32,717 nucleotides of DNA from Candidatus Omnitrophota bacterium (GCA_023247575.1 JAHFGE010000005.1:1-32717); one strand, 5' to 3'. Positions 15,677 through 25,548 are shown, counted from the first letter of the stretch. A program made the numbers and translations. The notes: a model not told the origin generated them from the sequence alone.

Positions 15677-17791
15677 ATGCCAAGTAATGCTATACCTTTA
15701 AATAAATTTCGTAATTTTGGAATTATCGCCCATATTGATGCTGGTAAAACTACCACTACTGAACGTATCCTTTATTACACCGGTGTTATTCATAAAATGG
15801 GAGATATTGACGAGGGTAATACCACTATGGACTGGATGCCACAAGAACAGGAACGCGGTATTACTATCACAGCTGCAGCCACGACTTGCTTTTGGCGTGA
15901 TCACCGTTTAAACATTATTGATACTCCTGGTCACGTAGATTTTACTATCGAAGTTGAGCGTTCTTTGAAGGTCCTGGATGGTTGCGTGATTGTTTTATGC
16001 GGATGTTCCGGTGTTCAGCCTCAAACCGAGACAGTTTATCGTCAGGCCGATAAATACAATGTTCCGCGCATCGCCTTTGTCAACAAAATTGATCGTTTGG
16101 GTGCTGATTTTGATCGCGTCGTTGGTGAAGTGCATGAACGTCTGGGCGCTAATGCCGCTGGAATCGAGTTTCCCGATGGCACAGAAGATAATTTTAAAGG
16201 CATTGTGGATGTTATCAATGAGCAATACATTCAGTATAAAGACAAAGATGGTATGGAATATGAGCGATTGACTTTGCCCGAACAATTTAAGAATAAAGTC
16301 AAGAAATACCGTCATGACTTGATTGAACGCTTGGCGGAAGTTGATGATGAAATGGCGGACTTATTTCTTAACGGCAAGGAACCTACCAAAGAACAAATTA
16401 TGACTGCGATTCGTCGCACTGTCATCACATGTAAATTCATTCCTGTTTTGGTAGGTACCTCTTTAAGAAATAGAGGGGTCCAAATGGTCCTTGATGCCAT
16501 TGTGGATTTTCTCCCATCCCCGCTTGATATCCCTCCTATGAAAGGTCATGACCCTGATAACAAAGAAGAAATGATCCAGTTAAAAGCTGATGATATCCAA
16601 CCACCGGTAGGTTTGGTTTTTAAAATTGCTTCTGATCCTTATGTTGGTAAAATTTTCTTTACTCGTATTTATTCCGGTAAATTCGTTCCCGGTCAACCTT
16701 ATTTGAATTCTTCCAATGGCAAAAGAGAAAAAATTTCTAAGATTGTGTTGATGCATGCCAATAAGCAGGAAATTGTTAGTTCTGCTTCGGCCGGTGAAAT
16801 TGTTGCCTTGGTGGGCCTCAAAGAGTCCAAATCAGGTGATACTTTATGCTCGGAAGACAAACCCATTTTATTGGAAGGATTGAGACCGCCAGAACCGGTT
16901 GTTTCCCTAGCGATTGAACCTAAAACTAAAGCTGCCCAAGACAAGATGGGAATTGTTTTACGTAAATTTTTGGATGAGGACCCTTCCTTGCGTGTGAAAT
17001 TCGATCAAGAAACTTCTCAAACAATTATTTCCGGTATGGGGGAATTACATTTGGAAATCATTGTAGACCGCATGAAGCGGGAAAATAATTTGGAGGCTAA
17101 TGTTGGGCGCCCTGAAGTTGCTTATAAGGAAGCTATTATCAAAAAAGTTACAGGTATTGTAGGTAAATATATTTCTCAAACCGGTGGTCGAGGTAAATAT
17201 GGTCATTGCGTGATTGATGTTGAGCCAGCTGAGCATGGTAAAGGGATTGTGTTTATTGATAAAATTAGAAGCGGGGCCATTCCTCGCGAATTTATTAAGC
17301 CAACTTTCGAAGGTATTGAAATAGGCGCACAAAATGGTATACTAGCTGGTTATCCAGTAACCGATTTTATCGTTACCTTGGTAGATGGTTCTTACCATGA
17401 CGTTGATTCAGATGAAATGTCGTTTCAGCTAGCTGGTAAACGAGCGGTTCAAGAAGCCTTTCGGCAAATCCACAAAATTGGAGGATATGTTTTTCAAGAA
17501 CCGATTATGAAATTGGAGATTACGGTTCCTGAAGATTATTGGGGGAATGTTATTGGTGATTTAATGACCCGTCGGGCTCAAATCAAGGAAACCGGCAACC
17601 GTGGTAAATTAAAAACTGCTATTGCCAATGTTCCCTTGGCTGAAATGTTTGGCTACGCGAATGCGCTGCGGTCTCTGACACAGGGGCGCGCATCATTCTC
17701 TATGGAACCTTCGTTTTACGCGCAGGTTCCTAATCAAATCGCTGAAAAAATCATCGGCGCTCGTCAAGAGATCGCCGCAAAAAGGAGTTGA
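15677..17791 (+). CDS. fusA: Elongation factor G
   Basis: A 704-residue translocation GTPase. The G motifs are AHIDAGKTTT (G1, about residue 17), DTPGHVDF (G3) and NKIDR (G4); domains II-V follow, with 'GGRGKYGHCVIDVEP' in domain IV and 'MFGYANALRSLTQGRASFSM' near the C-terminus. Full length and intact. The start is fixed by the conserved N-terminus (NKFRNFGIIAHIDAGKT). It lacks a Shine-Dalgarno because an 11-bp hairpin ends nine bases upstream. tuf follows after 51 bases. Confidence 0.97.
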   Translation: MPSNAIPLNKFRNFGIIAHIDAGKTTTTERILYYTGVIHKMGDIDEGNTTMDWMPQEQERGITITAAATTCFWRDHRLNIIDTPGHVDFTIEVERSLKVLDGCVIVLCGCSGVQPQTETVYRQADKYNVPRIAFVNKIDRLGADFDRVVGEVHERLGANAAGIEFPDGTEDNFKGIVDVINEQYIQYKDKDGMEYERLTLPEQFKNKVKKYRHDLIERLAEVDDEMADLFLNGKEPTKEQIMTAIRRTVITCKFIPVLVGTSLRNRGVQMVLDAIVDFLPSPLDIPPMKGHDPDNKEEMIQLKADDIQPPVGLVFKIASDPYVGKIFFTRIYSGKFVPGQPYLNSSNGKREKISKIVLMHANKQEIVSSASAGEIVALVGLKESKSGDTLCSEDKPILLEGLRPPEPVVSLAIEPKTKAAQDKMGIVLRKFLDEDPSLRVKFDQETSQTIISGMGELHLEIIVDRMKRENNLEANVGRPEVAYKEAIIKKVTGIVGKYISQTGGRGKYGHCVIDVEPAEHGKGIVFIDKIRSGAIPREFIKPTFEGIEIGAQNGILAGYPVTDFIVTLVDGSYHDVDSDEMSFQLAGKRAVQEAFRQIHKIGGYVFQEPIMKLEITVPEDYWGNVIGDLMTRRAQIKETGNRGKLKTAIANVPLAEMFGYANALRSLTQGRASFSMEPSFYAQVPNQIAEKIIGARQEIAAKRS

Positions 17792-17842
17792 GTCTATACA
17801 CTTAATATAATAGAAAAGAACAATAAAACGGAGGATTAGGCA

Positions 17843-19039
17843 ATGGCAAAAGGAAAATTCGAACGTAAAAAACCACACTTGAATATCGGTACAATTGGCC
17901 ACGTAGATCATGGTAAGACGACTCTGTCGGCGGCTATTACGACAGTTTTAAGTAAAAAAGGTTTGGCTGAAGCGCGTCCCTATGATTCCATTGACAATGC
18001 GCCAGAAGAAAAGGAACGGGGTGTTACTATTAACATTTCCCACTTGGAATATGAGACAGAAGCTCGTCACTACGCTCACATCGATTGTCCGGGACACGCC
18101 GACTATATTAAAAACATGATCACCGGTGCCGCTCAAATGGATGGAGCCATTCTAGTCGTTTCCGCTGCCGATGGCCCTATGCCTCAAACTCGTGAGCACA
18201 TCCTTTTAGCCCGTCAAGTTAACGTTCCTCGCATTGTTGTGTTCATGAATAAATGTGATCAGGTTTCTGATAAAGAACTGTTGGATTTAGTCGAATTGGA
18301 AGTTCGTGATTTGTTAACGAAGTACAAATTCGATGGCGATAAAACTCCTATCATTCGTGGTTCAGCTCTGGATGCTTTAAATAATTCTAGTGATTTTGGA
18401 GGTAAAGCCAAACCGATTCTTGATCTCATGAAAGCCGTTGATGAGTATGTCCCTACACCAGTACGTGAATTGGATAAACCTTTCCTATTGGCTGTTGAAG
18501 ACGTCTTTACTATCTCCGGTCGTGGAACAGTGGCTACCGGTCGTGTAGAACGTGGCCGTGTCAAAGTGGGCGAAGAGATCCAGCTTGTCGGTTTGCGTCC
18601 AGAATCGAAAAATGTGGTTGTGACCGGTGTAGAGATGTTTCGAAAGGAATTGGATGAAGGTCAAGCTGGTGACAACGTTGGTTTGCTTTTACGCGGTGTT
18701 AATAAGGAAGATGTGGAACGTGGTATGGTCTTAGCGGCGAAGGGTTCCATCACACCGCACACCAAATTCAAGGCTTCTGTCTATATTTTGACTAAAGAAG
18801 AAGGTGGCCGTCATACACCATTCTTTAAAGGTTATCGTCCTCAGTTTTATTTTAGAACGACCGACGTGACCGGTACCGCTCAATTGCCTGCTGGTGTCGA
18901 AATGTGCATGCCTGGCGATAATGTGCAATTGGAAGTGGAATTGATTTCACCAGTGGCCATGGAAAAAGAATTACGTTTCGCTATTCGTGAAGGCGGCCAT
19001 ACGGTCGGAGCAGGGGTCATTTCCGAAGTGTTAAAATAA
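17843..19039 (+). CDS. tuf: Elongation factor Tu
   Basis: A 398-residue GTPase that brings aminoacyl-tRNA to the ribosome. G1 is GHVDHGKTT (residues 19-27), G3 DCPGHADY, G4 NKCD; '[14 protein letters not shown]' in domain 2 and '[13 protein letters not shown]' in domain 3 are canonical. A strong GGAGGA sits seven bases before ATG, one of the best ribosome-binding sites in the window and fitting for the most abundant protein. The only tuf seen here is in the str position; none sits between the tRNA genes at 3.9-4.2 kb. A GGGCGGGTT hairpin follows the stop. Confidence 0.98.
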   Translation: MAKGKFERKKPHLNIGTIGHVDHGKTTLSAAITTVLSKKGLAEARPYDSIDNAPEEKERGVTINISHLEYETEARHYAHIDCPGHADYIKNMITGAAQMDGAILVVSAADGPMPQTREHILLARQVNVPRIVVFMNKCDQVSDKELLDLVELEVRDLLTKYKFDGDKTPIIRGSALDALNNSSDFGGKAKPILDLMKAVDEYVPTPVRELDKPFLLAVEDVFTISGRGTVATGRVERGRVKVGEEIQLVGLRPESKNVVVTGVEMFRKELDEGQAGDNVGLLLRGVNKEDVERGMVLAAKGSITPHTKFKASVYILTKEEGGRHTPFFKGYRPQFYFRTTDVTGTAQLPAGVEMCMPGDNVQLEVELISPVAMEKELRFAIREGGHTVGAGVISEVLK

Positions 19040-19040
19040 T

Positions 19041-19083
19041 GTAGGGGCGGGTTAGACGGTCTAGCACGGGCAAACCCGCCCGT
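19041..19083. repeat. GTAGGGGCG-type hairpin repeat after tuf
   Basis: GGGCGGGTT (19045-19053) pairs with AACCCGCCC (19073-19081) over a 19-base loop, preceded by GTA. A shorter relative with the same GTAGGGGCG start lies at 26687-26713. It is followed by TTTT after five bases, so weak termination downstream of tuf is possible. Confidence 0.65.
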
Positions 19084-19099
19084 CCATTTTAAGAATATT

Positions 19100-19402
19100 A
19101 TGCAAAAAATTCGTATCAAACTAAAAGCATTTGACCATCGGTTGATTGACCAATCAACCCAGGAGATTGTGGATACAGCCATTCGTACTGGCGCTCAAGT
19201 GTTGGGGCCGGTACCTTTGCCGACCAAAAAGGAACTGTACACCGTGCTGCGTTCACCGGTGATCGACAAAAAAAGCCGTGAACAGTTCCAATTGGCCACG
19301 CATAAACGCTTGATTGATTTAGTTAATCCAACATCCAAAACGGTGGATGCTTTGCGTAAGCTCAATTTGCCAGCCGGCGTAGATGTAGAAATTAAACAGT
19401 AG
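19100..19402 (+). CDS. rpsJ: 30S ribosomal protein S10
   Basis: A 100-residue S10 of the 30S head, also the NusE partner of NusG and NusB in antitermination and coupling. '[15 protein letters not shown]', '[18 protein letters not shown]' and '[12 protein letters not shown]' are family signatures. It opens the S10 part of the cluster only 60 bases after tuf; most of that gap is a palindromic repeat, so the long L4-regulated S10 leader of E. coli is not present. Shine-Dalgarno is weak (AAG). Confidence 0.96.
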   Translation: MQKIRIKLKAFDHRLIDQSTQEIVDTAIRTGAQVLGPVPLPTKKELYTVLRSPVIDKKSREQFQLATHKRLIDLVNPTSKTVDALRKLNLPAGVDVEIKQ

Positions 19403-19446
19403 GGACAAGGCAAAAGGGTCTTGTTTGTATTAATAAGGAGTTTATC

Positions 19447-20154
19447 GTGATTAGAGGTCTAATGGGCAAAAAAGTGGGCATGACTCAGATTTTCGACAAT
19501 GAGGGGAATATTATTCCTGTGACTATTGTGGAAGCTGGTCCTTGCACGGTACTCGGATTAAAAGAAAATCCAACCAAAGTGGTTTTGGGTTACGAGCCGG
19601 TTAAAGAAAACCGTTTAAACAAACCCACGGGTGGTTTTTTTAAGAAAATCGGTGTGAGTCCCTTAAAACGGATTCGGGAATTTGCCAGTAGCGACAATAA
19701 AGAATATAAAATTGGCCAGGAAATCAGAGCCGATTTCTTTAAGCCGGGAGATTTCGTCGATGTAATGGGGACATCCATCGGTAAGGGATTTCAGGGTGGG
19801 ATGGTGCGTTGGCATTGGAGTGGTGGTCCTGCAGCTCATGGTTCTATGCATCATCGTCGTATTGGATCCAATAGCTCTTCGTCAGATCCGTCGCGGACTT
19901 TTAAGGGGCACCACATGCCAGGCCACATGGGTATGGATACGGTTACTATTCAAGGCCTGCGTGTCATGCGTGTAGAACCAGAATATAATTTGATTCTGGT
20001 TAAAGGATCTGTACCAGGATCAAAAGATGGATTTTTAGTGATTAATAAATCTAGAAAAAAACTTTCTCGTTCACTAGAAGAGAAAAAGGAAATCGTGGCC
20101 ATTAAGCGTAATCCTATGAAGCAGAGCAAGGTTAAGGCCACTGGTAAAAAATAA
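19447..20154 (+). CDS. rplC: 50S ribosomal protein L3
   Basis: A 235-residue L3 whose central loop reaches the peptidyl-transferase centre; the loop 'RRIGSNSSSSDPSRTF' and 'GHHMPGHMGMDTV' are recognisable. I keep the GTG start because AAGGAG lies six bases upstream; the internal ATG at 19462 (MGKKVGMTQIF) has no such site. The C-terminal 25 residues are a lysine-rich tail (SRKKLSRSLEEKKE onward), somewhat longer than in E. coli. Confidence 0.95.
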   Translation: MIRGLMGKKVGMTQIFDNEGNIIPVTIVEAGPCTVLGLKENPTKVVLGYEPVKENRLNKPTGGFFKKIGVSPLKRIREFASSDNKEYKIGQEIRADFFKPGDFVDVMGTSIGKGFQGGMVRWHWSGGPAAHGSMHHRRIGSNSSSSDPSRTFKGHHMPGHMGMDTVTIQGLRVMRVEPEYNLILVKGSVPGSKDGFLVINKSRKKLSRSLEEKKEIVAIKRNPMKQSKVKATGKK

Positions 20155-20163
20155 GGATTTTGT

Positions 20164-20787
20164 ATGCCGGAATTAAGCATTCTCGATAGCCAAGGTAAAA
20201 AAACGAGTAGCGTGGATCTTCCCAAAAAGCCATTTGGAGTACGTGCACATGATGCAGTGGTTCATCAAGCCGTTGTTATGTATCAGAGTAACGCTCGTCA
20301 AGGGACTGTTTGTACTAAAGATCGTTCATTAGTTTCCGGTGGCGGTAAAAAACCATGGCGGCAAAAGGGAACGGGCCGTGCTCGGGCGGGTTCGATCCGT
20401 TCTCCGTTATGGAAAAAAGGGGGTATTATCTTTGGACCAAAGCCCCGTGATTTTTCCATGCGAGTACCCCATAAAGTACGTATCGCTGCCTTACGGGAAT
20501 CTTTGAATGCCAAATTTTTAAGCAATGAGCTTATTTGTGTGGATCCAATGGATATTATTTCGGGGAAAACCAAAGATTTTGCTCAAGTATTAGAAAATTT
20601 AAAAATGAGAGGTCGTATTTTGGCGTTACTGGATGGATCTGATGCCAAAACATTTTTGGCTTCCCGTAATATTGCTGGTCTGACATTAAACCGTGCTAGC
20701 GATGTCAACGCGCTTGACATTTTAAGCAATAAAAATTTGTTGGTGACTAAAACAGCCTTAAACACATTACTGAAAAGAATTCAATGA
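20164..20787 (+). CDS. rplD: 50S ribosomal protein L4
   Basis: A 207-residue L4 lining the exit tunnel. The extended loop with 'GGKKPWRQKGTGRARAGS' and 'GPKPRDFSMRVPHKVR' is canonical. An AAGGA site lies between the rplC stop and the ATG. L4 regulates the S10 operon in enterics, but its target leader is absent here. Confidence 0.97.
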   Translation: MPELSILDSQGKKTSSVDLPKKPFGVRAHDAVVHQAVVMYQSNARQGTVCTKDRSLVSGGGKKPWRQKGTGRARAGSIRSPLWKKGGIIFGPKPRDFSMRVPHKVRIAALRESLNAKFLSNELICVDPMDIISGKTKDFAQVLENLKMRGRILALLDGSDAKTFLASRNIAGLTLNRASDVNALDILSNKNLLVTKTALNTLLKRIQ

Positions 20788-20797
20788 CAGAGGTAAC

Positions 20798-21076
20798 ATG
20801 CGTACATCTTATGATGTGATTAAAAGTTTGATTCGTACCGAAAAGAGTACTTCTCAGGAAAAACAGCGCCAATATTCCTTTAGGGTGGCTCCAGTAGCGA
20901 CAAAGATTGATATTAAGCGTGCGATTGAGGACATTTATAAAGTCAAGGTTCAGGATGTCAATACTATCCATGTTCTTGGGAAATTAAAGCGCGTGCGCTT
21001 TAAGGCTGGTTATAGTTCTTCTTGGAAAAAAGCCGTTGTCTCTTTGCAAGAGGGACAGAAAATTGAGGTAGCCTAA
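20798..21076 (+). CDS. rplW: 50S ribosomal protein L23
   Basis: A 92-residue L23 at the tunnel exit, docking site for trigger factor and SRP. '[20 protein letters not shown]' and '[17 protein letters not shown]' match the family. AGAGGT is the ribosome-binding site. It ends two bases before rplB. Confidence 0.96.
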   Translation: MRTSYDVIKSLIRTEKSTSQEKQRQYSFRVAPVATKIDIKRAIEDIYKVKVQDVNTIHVLGKLKRVRFKAGYSSSWKKAVVSLQEGQKIEVA

Positions 21077-21078
21077 GT

Positions 21079-21918
21079 ATGGGTATTCGTCGTTTTAAAC
21101 CTACAACAAGCGGTCTTCGTCATACGGCTCTGGCGGATTTTGTGGAAATTACCAAAAGTAGACCGGAAAAATCTTTACTTCGCCCGTTGAAAAGCTCTGG
21201 TGGACGTAATTCTTATGGTCGTATTACCTCTCGTCACCGCGGTGGCGGCCATAAGCGTATGTATCGTCTAATTGATTTTAAACGTAATCGTATAGATGAT
21301 CCGGCAACAGTTTTGGCGATTGAATACGATCCCAATCGCACGGCTCGTATTGCCCTTCTCCAGTACCAAAGCGATAAATCTAAATCTTACATTTTAGCTC
21401 CGCTAGATTTGAAAGTAGGAGATAAAGTTATCAGTACTAATAATGCGGATGTAGAAATTAAACCAGGTAACTGCCTGCCATTATCCAAAATTCCTTTAGG
21501 AACAGGCATTCATAACATTGAACTTAAAAGCGGCAAAGGCGGTCAAATTGTCCGTTCAGCCGGTGCTACGGCTCAGATGATTGCACGTGAAGGAGCTTTT
21601 GCCCATGTGCGTCTTCCATCCAGCGAAGTGCGTAAAATTCCGATTGAATGTCGGGCTACCATTGGCCAGTTAAGCAATGTAGAAAATGAAACCATTTCTA
21701 TTGGAAAAGCTGGTCGCAGCCGTTGGTTAGGCCGTCGTGGTCAATCTCGTGGGGTTGTTATGAATCCTGTGGATCATCCTCATGGCGGAGGTGAAGGCAA
21801 GGCTCCTCAGGGGAACCCTCATCCGGTGACACCATGGGGTAAACCGACCAAGGGTTACAAAACCCGTCGTCCCCATAAATATTCGGACTATTTAATTGTG
21901 AGAAGAAGGGCTAAATAA
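21079..21918 (+). CDS. rplB: 50S ribosomal protein L2
   Basis: A 279-residue L2, needed for subunit joining and peptidyl-transferase activity. The signature '[18 protein letters not shown]' contains the functional histidine. '[14 protein letters not shown]' near residue 50 is also invariant. The ribosome-binding site is inside the 3' end of rplW and the gap is two bases. Confidence 0.98.
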   Translation: MGIRRFKPTTSGLRHTALADFVEITKSRPEKSLLRPLKSSGGRNSYGRITSRHRGGGHKRMYRLIDFKRNRIDDPATVLAIEYDPNRTARIALLQYQSDKSKSYILAPLDLKVGDKVISTNNADVEIKPGNCLPLSKIPLGTGIHNIELKSGKGGQIVRSAGATAQMIAREGAFAHVRLPSSEVRKIPIECRATIGQLSNVENETISIGKAGRSRWLGRRGQSRGVVMNPVDHPHGGGEGKAPQGNPHPVTPWGKPTKGYKTRRPHKYSDYLIVRRRAK

Positions 21919-21921
21919 AAC

Positions 21922-22209
21922 ATGTCTCGTTCGATTAAAAAAGGTGCATACGTAGAGGAATCTTTAAGACATCGATTTGATAGGATTGTTTCCAGTGGAC
22001 AGCGTCAGCCAATTAAGACATGGTCCCGGCGTTCCACGATCATTCCTGATTTTGTAGGGTATACTTTTGCCATCCATGATGGCCGTAAACATGTTCCCAT
22101 CTTTGTGACGGAAAACATGGTCGGTATGAAATTGGGAGATTTTGTGACCACCCGTACATTCAAGGCGCATGGTGGTGTTAAGGCCAAGAAGGCCATGCAG
22201 AAAAAATAG
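21922..22209 (+). CDS. rpsS: 30S ribosomal protein S19
   Basis: A 95-residue S19 of the 30S head. '[15 protein letters not shown]', '[14 protein letters not shown]' and '[15 protein letters not shown]' are canonical. It starts three bases after rplB. A 55-base spacer with a weak imperfect hairpin (ACCTG-TTGG-CAGGT) separates it from rplV. Confidence 0.97.
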   Translation: MSRSIKKGAYVEESLRHRFDRIVSSGQRQPIKTWSRRSTIIPDFVGYTFAIHDGRKHVPIFVTENMVGMKLGDFVTTRTFKAHGGVKAKKAMQKK

Positions 22210-22264
22210 CCGTGAGGGCATTAGCTACCTGTTGGCAGGTTAGGCCTATACAGAAGGATTTGAA

Positions 22265-22600
22265 ATGATTGCATCGGCTCAAGGAAGATTTTTAAGAGTA
22301 TCATCGATGAAAGTTCGTCAGGTTATTGATGTGATTCGTGGTAAAGATGTCCTGACTTCTCAAGTTCTTTTGGCTCAAATTAATAAAGGCTCTAGTGCTT
22401 TTGTTAAAAAAGTTTTGGATTCAGCCGTTAGCAATGCGAAGCAAAAGGGTATTATGGAAGAGCAATTGTTTATTTCGCGTATCAGCGCAAATCATGGCGG
22501 TGCCTGGAAACGTTATCGGGCGGCTTCTTTTGGACGAGCCACTCCGATTTTACGCCGTACTACTCATTTAAACGTGGAATTGGATCTTAAAACCAAGTAG
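22265..22600 (+). CDS. rplV: 50S ribosomal protein L22
   Basis: A 111-residue L22 whose hairpin narrows the exit tunnel. 'MKVRQVIDVIRGKDV' and 'WKRYRAASFGRATPILRRTTH' match the family. AGAAGGA precedes the ATG. The stop codon overlaps the AGGAG used by rpsC. Confidence 0.96.
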   Translation: MIASAQGRFLRVSSMKVRQVIDVIRGKDVLTSQVLLAQINKGSSAFVKKVLDSAVSNAKQKGIMEEQLFISRISANHGGAWKRYRAASFGRATPILRRTTHLNVELDLKTK

Positions 22601-22611
22601 GAGAAAAAAAC

Positions 22612-23367
22612 GTGGGACAAAAAGTTCATCCCTTAGTATTAAGGATTGGTTATACGAAAAATTGGCGTAGCCTTTGGTATGCCGAGCGCCGTGAATTCGC
22701 TAAGAATGTTCAGGAAGATTTTAAGGTTCGCAAATATATCAATAAGCAATTTAAACAGGCTGCTGTTTCCTTGATTGTTATTGAACGTTTGGCCGAACAG
22801 ATCAAAATTCGTATCCATTCCGCCCGTCCTGGAGTGATTATCGGTCGCCGTGGTGCTGATATTGATCGTTTACGTGCAGATTTAGGCACGATTACAAAAA
22901 AAGAGATTCAGGTTGATATTCAGGAAATTAAAAATCCATCCATCGAGGCTCAGTTGATAGCTCAAAGCGTTGCGTTTCAATTGGAAAAACGCGTGGCTTT
23001 TCGACGGGCCATGAAACGCGCCATGGAACAAGCGCGGGCTGCTGGTGCTAAGGGTATTAAAATTCGCTGTTCAGGACGTTTAGGCGGAACGGAAATGGCA
23101 CGCAGCGAAAAATATTATGAAGGAAAGGTCCCTTTGCAAACCTTACGTGCCGATATCGACTATGGATTTGCGGAAGCCTTGACAACTTATGGGCTTTTGG
23201 GCATAAAGGTTTGGGTTTACAAAGGGGATGTTATCAAAGATCAGGAAGAGATTGAAGCCCTAGCTGTTCAGGCGCAACAAGGGCAACAGCCTGTCTTGGC
23301 CAATAAACCAGAACCTCAAACTCAAACAGCAATGCCAGCGTCCGAAGCACAAGAGCTAAAAACTTAG
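22612..23367 (+). CDS. rpsC: 30S ribosomal protein S3
   Basis: A 251-residue S3 at the mRNA entry site. GTG start with AGGAG eight bases upstream and the invariant MGQKVHP N-terminus. The KH domain has the GxxG loop GRRG in 'VIIGRRGADIDRLRADL'; the C-terminal domain has 'LGGTEMARSEKYYEGKVPLQ'. The last 30-35 residues are a Q/P/A-rich, probably disordered tail, longer than in most S3. Confidence 0.97.
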   Translation: MGQKVHPLVLRIGYTKNWRSLWYAERREFAKNVQEDFKVRKYINKQFKQAAVSLIVIERLAEQIKIRIHSARPGVIIGRRGADIDRLRADLGTITKKEIQVDIQEIKNPSIEAQLIAQSVAFQLEKRVAFRRAMKRAMEQARAAGAKGIKIRCSGRLGGTEMARSEKYYEGKVPLQTLRADIDYGFAEALTTYGLLGIKVWVYKGDVIKDQEEIEALAVQAQQGQQPVLANKPEPQTQTAMPASEAQELKT

Positions 23368-23386
23368 ACCCGGGGAGATTGATTGT

Positions 23387-23800
23387 ATGTTGTTAATGCC
23401 CAAAAGAGTTAAGTATCGTAAAACCCAGAAAGGGAAGTCCCGCGGTCTTGCTATGACCGGCAACCAAATGAAATTTGGAGAATACGGGTTAAAAGCTTTA
23501 GAGAATGGTTTTATCCCAGCTCGCCAATTGGAGGCTTCCCGTGTCGTGGTAGCCCGTAAATTGCGCGGTTCCGGTAAACTTTGGATTAATGCATTTCCCT
23601 ATAAATCCATCACCAAAAAACCAGCGGAAACTCGTATGGGAAAAGGTAAAGGTGATTTGGATCATTGGGTAGCGGTCGTTAAACGAGGCAAGGTTGTTTT
23701 TGAGTTGGGTGGTGTTCCGGAAGATTTTGCCAGACAAATCTTACGCCTGGTGGCATTTAAATTGTCGGTAAGAACTAAATTTATCACCCGTCAGGAGTAG
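23387..23800 (+). CDS. rplP: 50S ribosomal protein L16
   Basis: A 137-residue L16 near the A site. 'MPKRVKYRKTQKGKSRG', 'ETRMGKGKGDLDHWVAVVKR' and 'FELGGVPEDFARQ' are canonical. ATG 23387 is preferred over 23396 because GGGGAGATT is correctly spaced for it. It follows rpsC after 19 bases. Confidence 0.97.
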   Translation: MLLMPKRVKYRKTQKGKSRGLAMTGNQMKFGEYGLKALENGFIPARQLEASRVVVARKLRGSGKLWINAFPYKSITKKPAETRMGKGKGDLDHWVAVVKRGKVVFELGGVPEDFARQILRLVAFKLSVRTKFITRQE

Positions 23801-23818
23801 TGTTTAAGGAATCGAGTC

Positions 23819-24022
23819 ATGAAAGTTGAGGATTTAAGAGAATTTACTGATGATGAATTGGCCAATAAAGAAAAACAGTTGAAAAAAGAACTGTTTGAAC
23901 TTAATAGCCAACGTCAACTTGGCCGGGTGGAAAAACCGGCCAGTTTTTGCAATATCAAAAGAGATATAGCCCGTATTTTAACTGTTTTAAGTGAAAGAAA
24001 AATACATGGGAACAAGAGTTAA
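23819..24022 (+). CDS. rpmC: 50S ribosomal protein L29
   Basis: A 67-residue L29, two helices at the tunnel exit: 'LREFTDDELANKEKQLKKELFELN' and 'NIKRDIARILTVLSER'. The 3' end overlaps rpsQ by 17 bases in another frame. Confidence 0.95.
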   Translation: MKVEDLREFTDDELANKEKQLKKELFELNSQRQLGRVEKPASFCNIKRDIARILTVLSERKIHGNKS

Positions 24023-24275
24023 TCGTCGTCGTTTTTTGACCGCCACGGTTGTTAGCGATAAGATGGATAAAACACGTGTCGTTCAAATCCAGAAGACAAA
24101 CAAACATCCTAAATATGTAAAACCGGTGCGCCGTTTCGTCCGATACAAAGCCCATGATGAGAAGAATGCGGCTAAGATCGGCGATGTTGTTCGTATTATG
24201 GAAACCCGTCCTTTATCTAAAGATAAACGATGGATTATTCAGGAAATACTTGGTTCCACAGCTTTAAGGGCGTAA
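24006..24275 (+). CDS. rpsQ: 30S ribosomal protein S17
   Basis: An 89-residue S17, an OB-fold 16S-binding protein. I start at ATG 24006 (MGTRVNRRRFLTATVVSDK), which fits the family, rather than the GTG at 23991. 'VVSDKMDKTRVVQI' and 'YKAHDEKNAAKIGDVVRIMETRPLSKDKRW' show the family pattern. It overlaps the end of rpmC by 17 bases, suggesting coupled translation. Confidence 0.95.
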   Translation: MGTRVNRRRFLTATVVSDKMDKTRVVQIQKTNKHPKYVKPVRRFVRYKAHDEKNAAKIGDVVRIMETRPLSKDKRWIIQEILGSTALRA

Positions 24276-24283
24276 GGATTTGT

Positions 24284-24652
24284 ATGATTCAACTAAAAAC
24301 TGTTTTAGATGTGGCAGATAACACAGGGGCACGTAAAGCTTCTTTAATCGGTGTTTTAAAAAGTAAGGGTAAGCGTTGGGCCCAGATAGGCGATATCGTT
24401 AAGGTCAACATCAAGGAAAGTACACCTGATGCCGCCGTTAAAAAAGGTTCCATGGCCACAGGTATTATCGTGCGTACCAAAAAACCGATTCGTCGCCCGG
24501 ATGGTACGTATGTACGTTTTGATACAAATGCCGTTGTTATTATTGATGAGACGGGTAATCCTAGAGGAACTCGTGTTTTTGGCCCTATAGCCCGAGAACT
24601 TCGAAATATGGAATACATGAAAATAATTTCTTTAGCTCCTGAGGTGGTTTAA
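24284..24652 (+). CDS. rplN: 50S ribosomal protein L14
   Basis: A 122-residue L14 at the subunit interface. I choose ATG 24284 (MIQLKTVLDVADNTGARK) with AAGGAT upstream, not the longer frame from 24230 that overlaps rpsQ. 'DGTYVRFDTNAVVIID' and 'GTRVFGPIARELR' are canonical. Only one base separates it from rplX. Confidence 0.97.
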   Translation: MIQLKTVLDVADNTGARKASLIGVLKSKGKRWAQIGDIVKVNIKESTPDAAVKKGSMATGIIVRTKKPIRRPDGTYVRFDTNAVVIIDETGNPRGTRVFGPIARELRNMEYMKIISLAPEVV

Positions 24653-24653
24653 C

Positions 24654-24965
24654 ATGTTACGTATAAAAAAAGATGATCAAGTTATGGTTATGGTTGGTAG
24701 AGAAAAAGGAAAAACTGGTAAAGTCGTTCGGGTGTTTCCCGAAGAGAATACCGCCGTTATCGAGAACCTTAATATAGTCAAAAGAGCTGTTAAAAAAAGC
24801 GATACCTTTCCTCAAGGCGGTTTTGTAGAGAAAGAAAAGTCTATCGCCTTAGCTAATTTAATGCTATTGGATAAAAAAGATAATACGCCTACACGTTTTC
24901 AGACTAAAGTTTTAAAAGACGGGGCTAAAGTTCGCATCTCTAAGAAGAACGGTGAAACAATTTAG
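24654..24965 (+). CDS. rplX: 50S ribosomal protein L24
   Basis: A 103-residue assembly-initiator protein with an N-terminal KOW motif (VMVMVGREKGKTGKVVRVFP). GAGGTGG inside the end of rplN is its ribosome-binding site, so it is coupled to rplN. Confidence 0.95.
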   Translation: MLRIKKDDQVMVMVGREKGKTGKVVRVFPEENTAVIENLNIVKRAVKKSDTFPQGGFVEKEKSIALANLMLLDKKDNTPTRFQTKVLKDGAKVRISKKNGETI

Positions 24966-24973
24966 GGAATAAT

Positions 24974-25534
24974 ATGGCCGCTCGATTATTAGAAAAATAT
25001 CGTAAAGAAGTCATCCCTCAGATGCAGCAGAAATTCGGTATTAAGAATCCGATGGCTGTCCCACGTTTAGATAAAGTGGTCATCAATATGGGCGTTGGGG
25101 AAGCCATCAGCGATGTAAAAATTTTGGACCATGCCGCGCATGATTTAGCCATGATCACCGGTCAAAAACCAATTACCCGTCGGGCTAAAAAGGCAATTTC
25201 TAATTTTAAATTACGTGAGAATTCACCGATTGGTTGCAAAGCAACATTGCGTCGGGTCCGTATGTATGAGTTCATTGATCGCTTAGTCAATATATCTTTG
25301 CCTCGTATTCGTGACTTTAACGGGACTTCCCGTAAATCTTTCGATCGAGAAGGCAACTACTCTTTAGGCATCTCCGATCAGTCAATTTTTCCAGAAATCG
25401 ATGCTGGCTCCAGAGACCACCGTATGCAAGGGATGGACATCACCTTTGTTTTTAAGGATGGCAATAAAGAGCAGAACCTCGAGGTTTTACGGCTATTAGG
25501 TATGCCGTTTTCCAAAGAACCTACTAAATCTTAA
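24974..25534 (+). CDS. rplE: 50S ribosomal protein L5
   Basis: A 186-residue L5 that binds 5S rRNA. '[15 protein letters not shown]', '[20 protein letters not shown]' and 'LPRIRDFNG' are family signatures. It starts 8 bases after rplX; the Shine-Dalgarno is weak. Confidence 0.97.
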   Translation: MAARLLEKYRKEVIPQMQQKFGIKNPMAVPRLDKVVINMGVGEAISDVKILDHAAHDLAMITGQKPITRRAKKAISNFKLRENSPIGCKATLRRVRMYEFIDRLVNISLPRIRDFNGTSRKSFDREGNYSLGISDQSIFPEIDAGSRDHRMQGMDITFVFKDGNKEQNLEVLRLLGMPFSKEPTKS

Positions 25535-25548
25535 AGAAGAAAGAATGT

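Noticed and set aside
17783-17811. Possible tuf promoter with TATAAT at 17806-17811
   Set aside because: No -35-like box at a workable distance; TTGAGT at 17788 leaves only a 12-base spacer.
19403-19446. Short ACAAG..CTTGT hairpin in the rpsJ-rplC spacer as an operator
   Set aside because: Only five pairs with a ten-base loop; likely chance.
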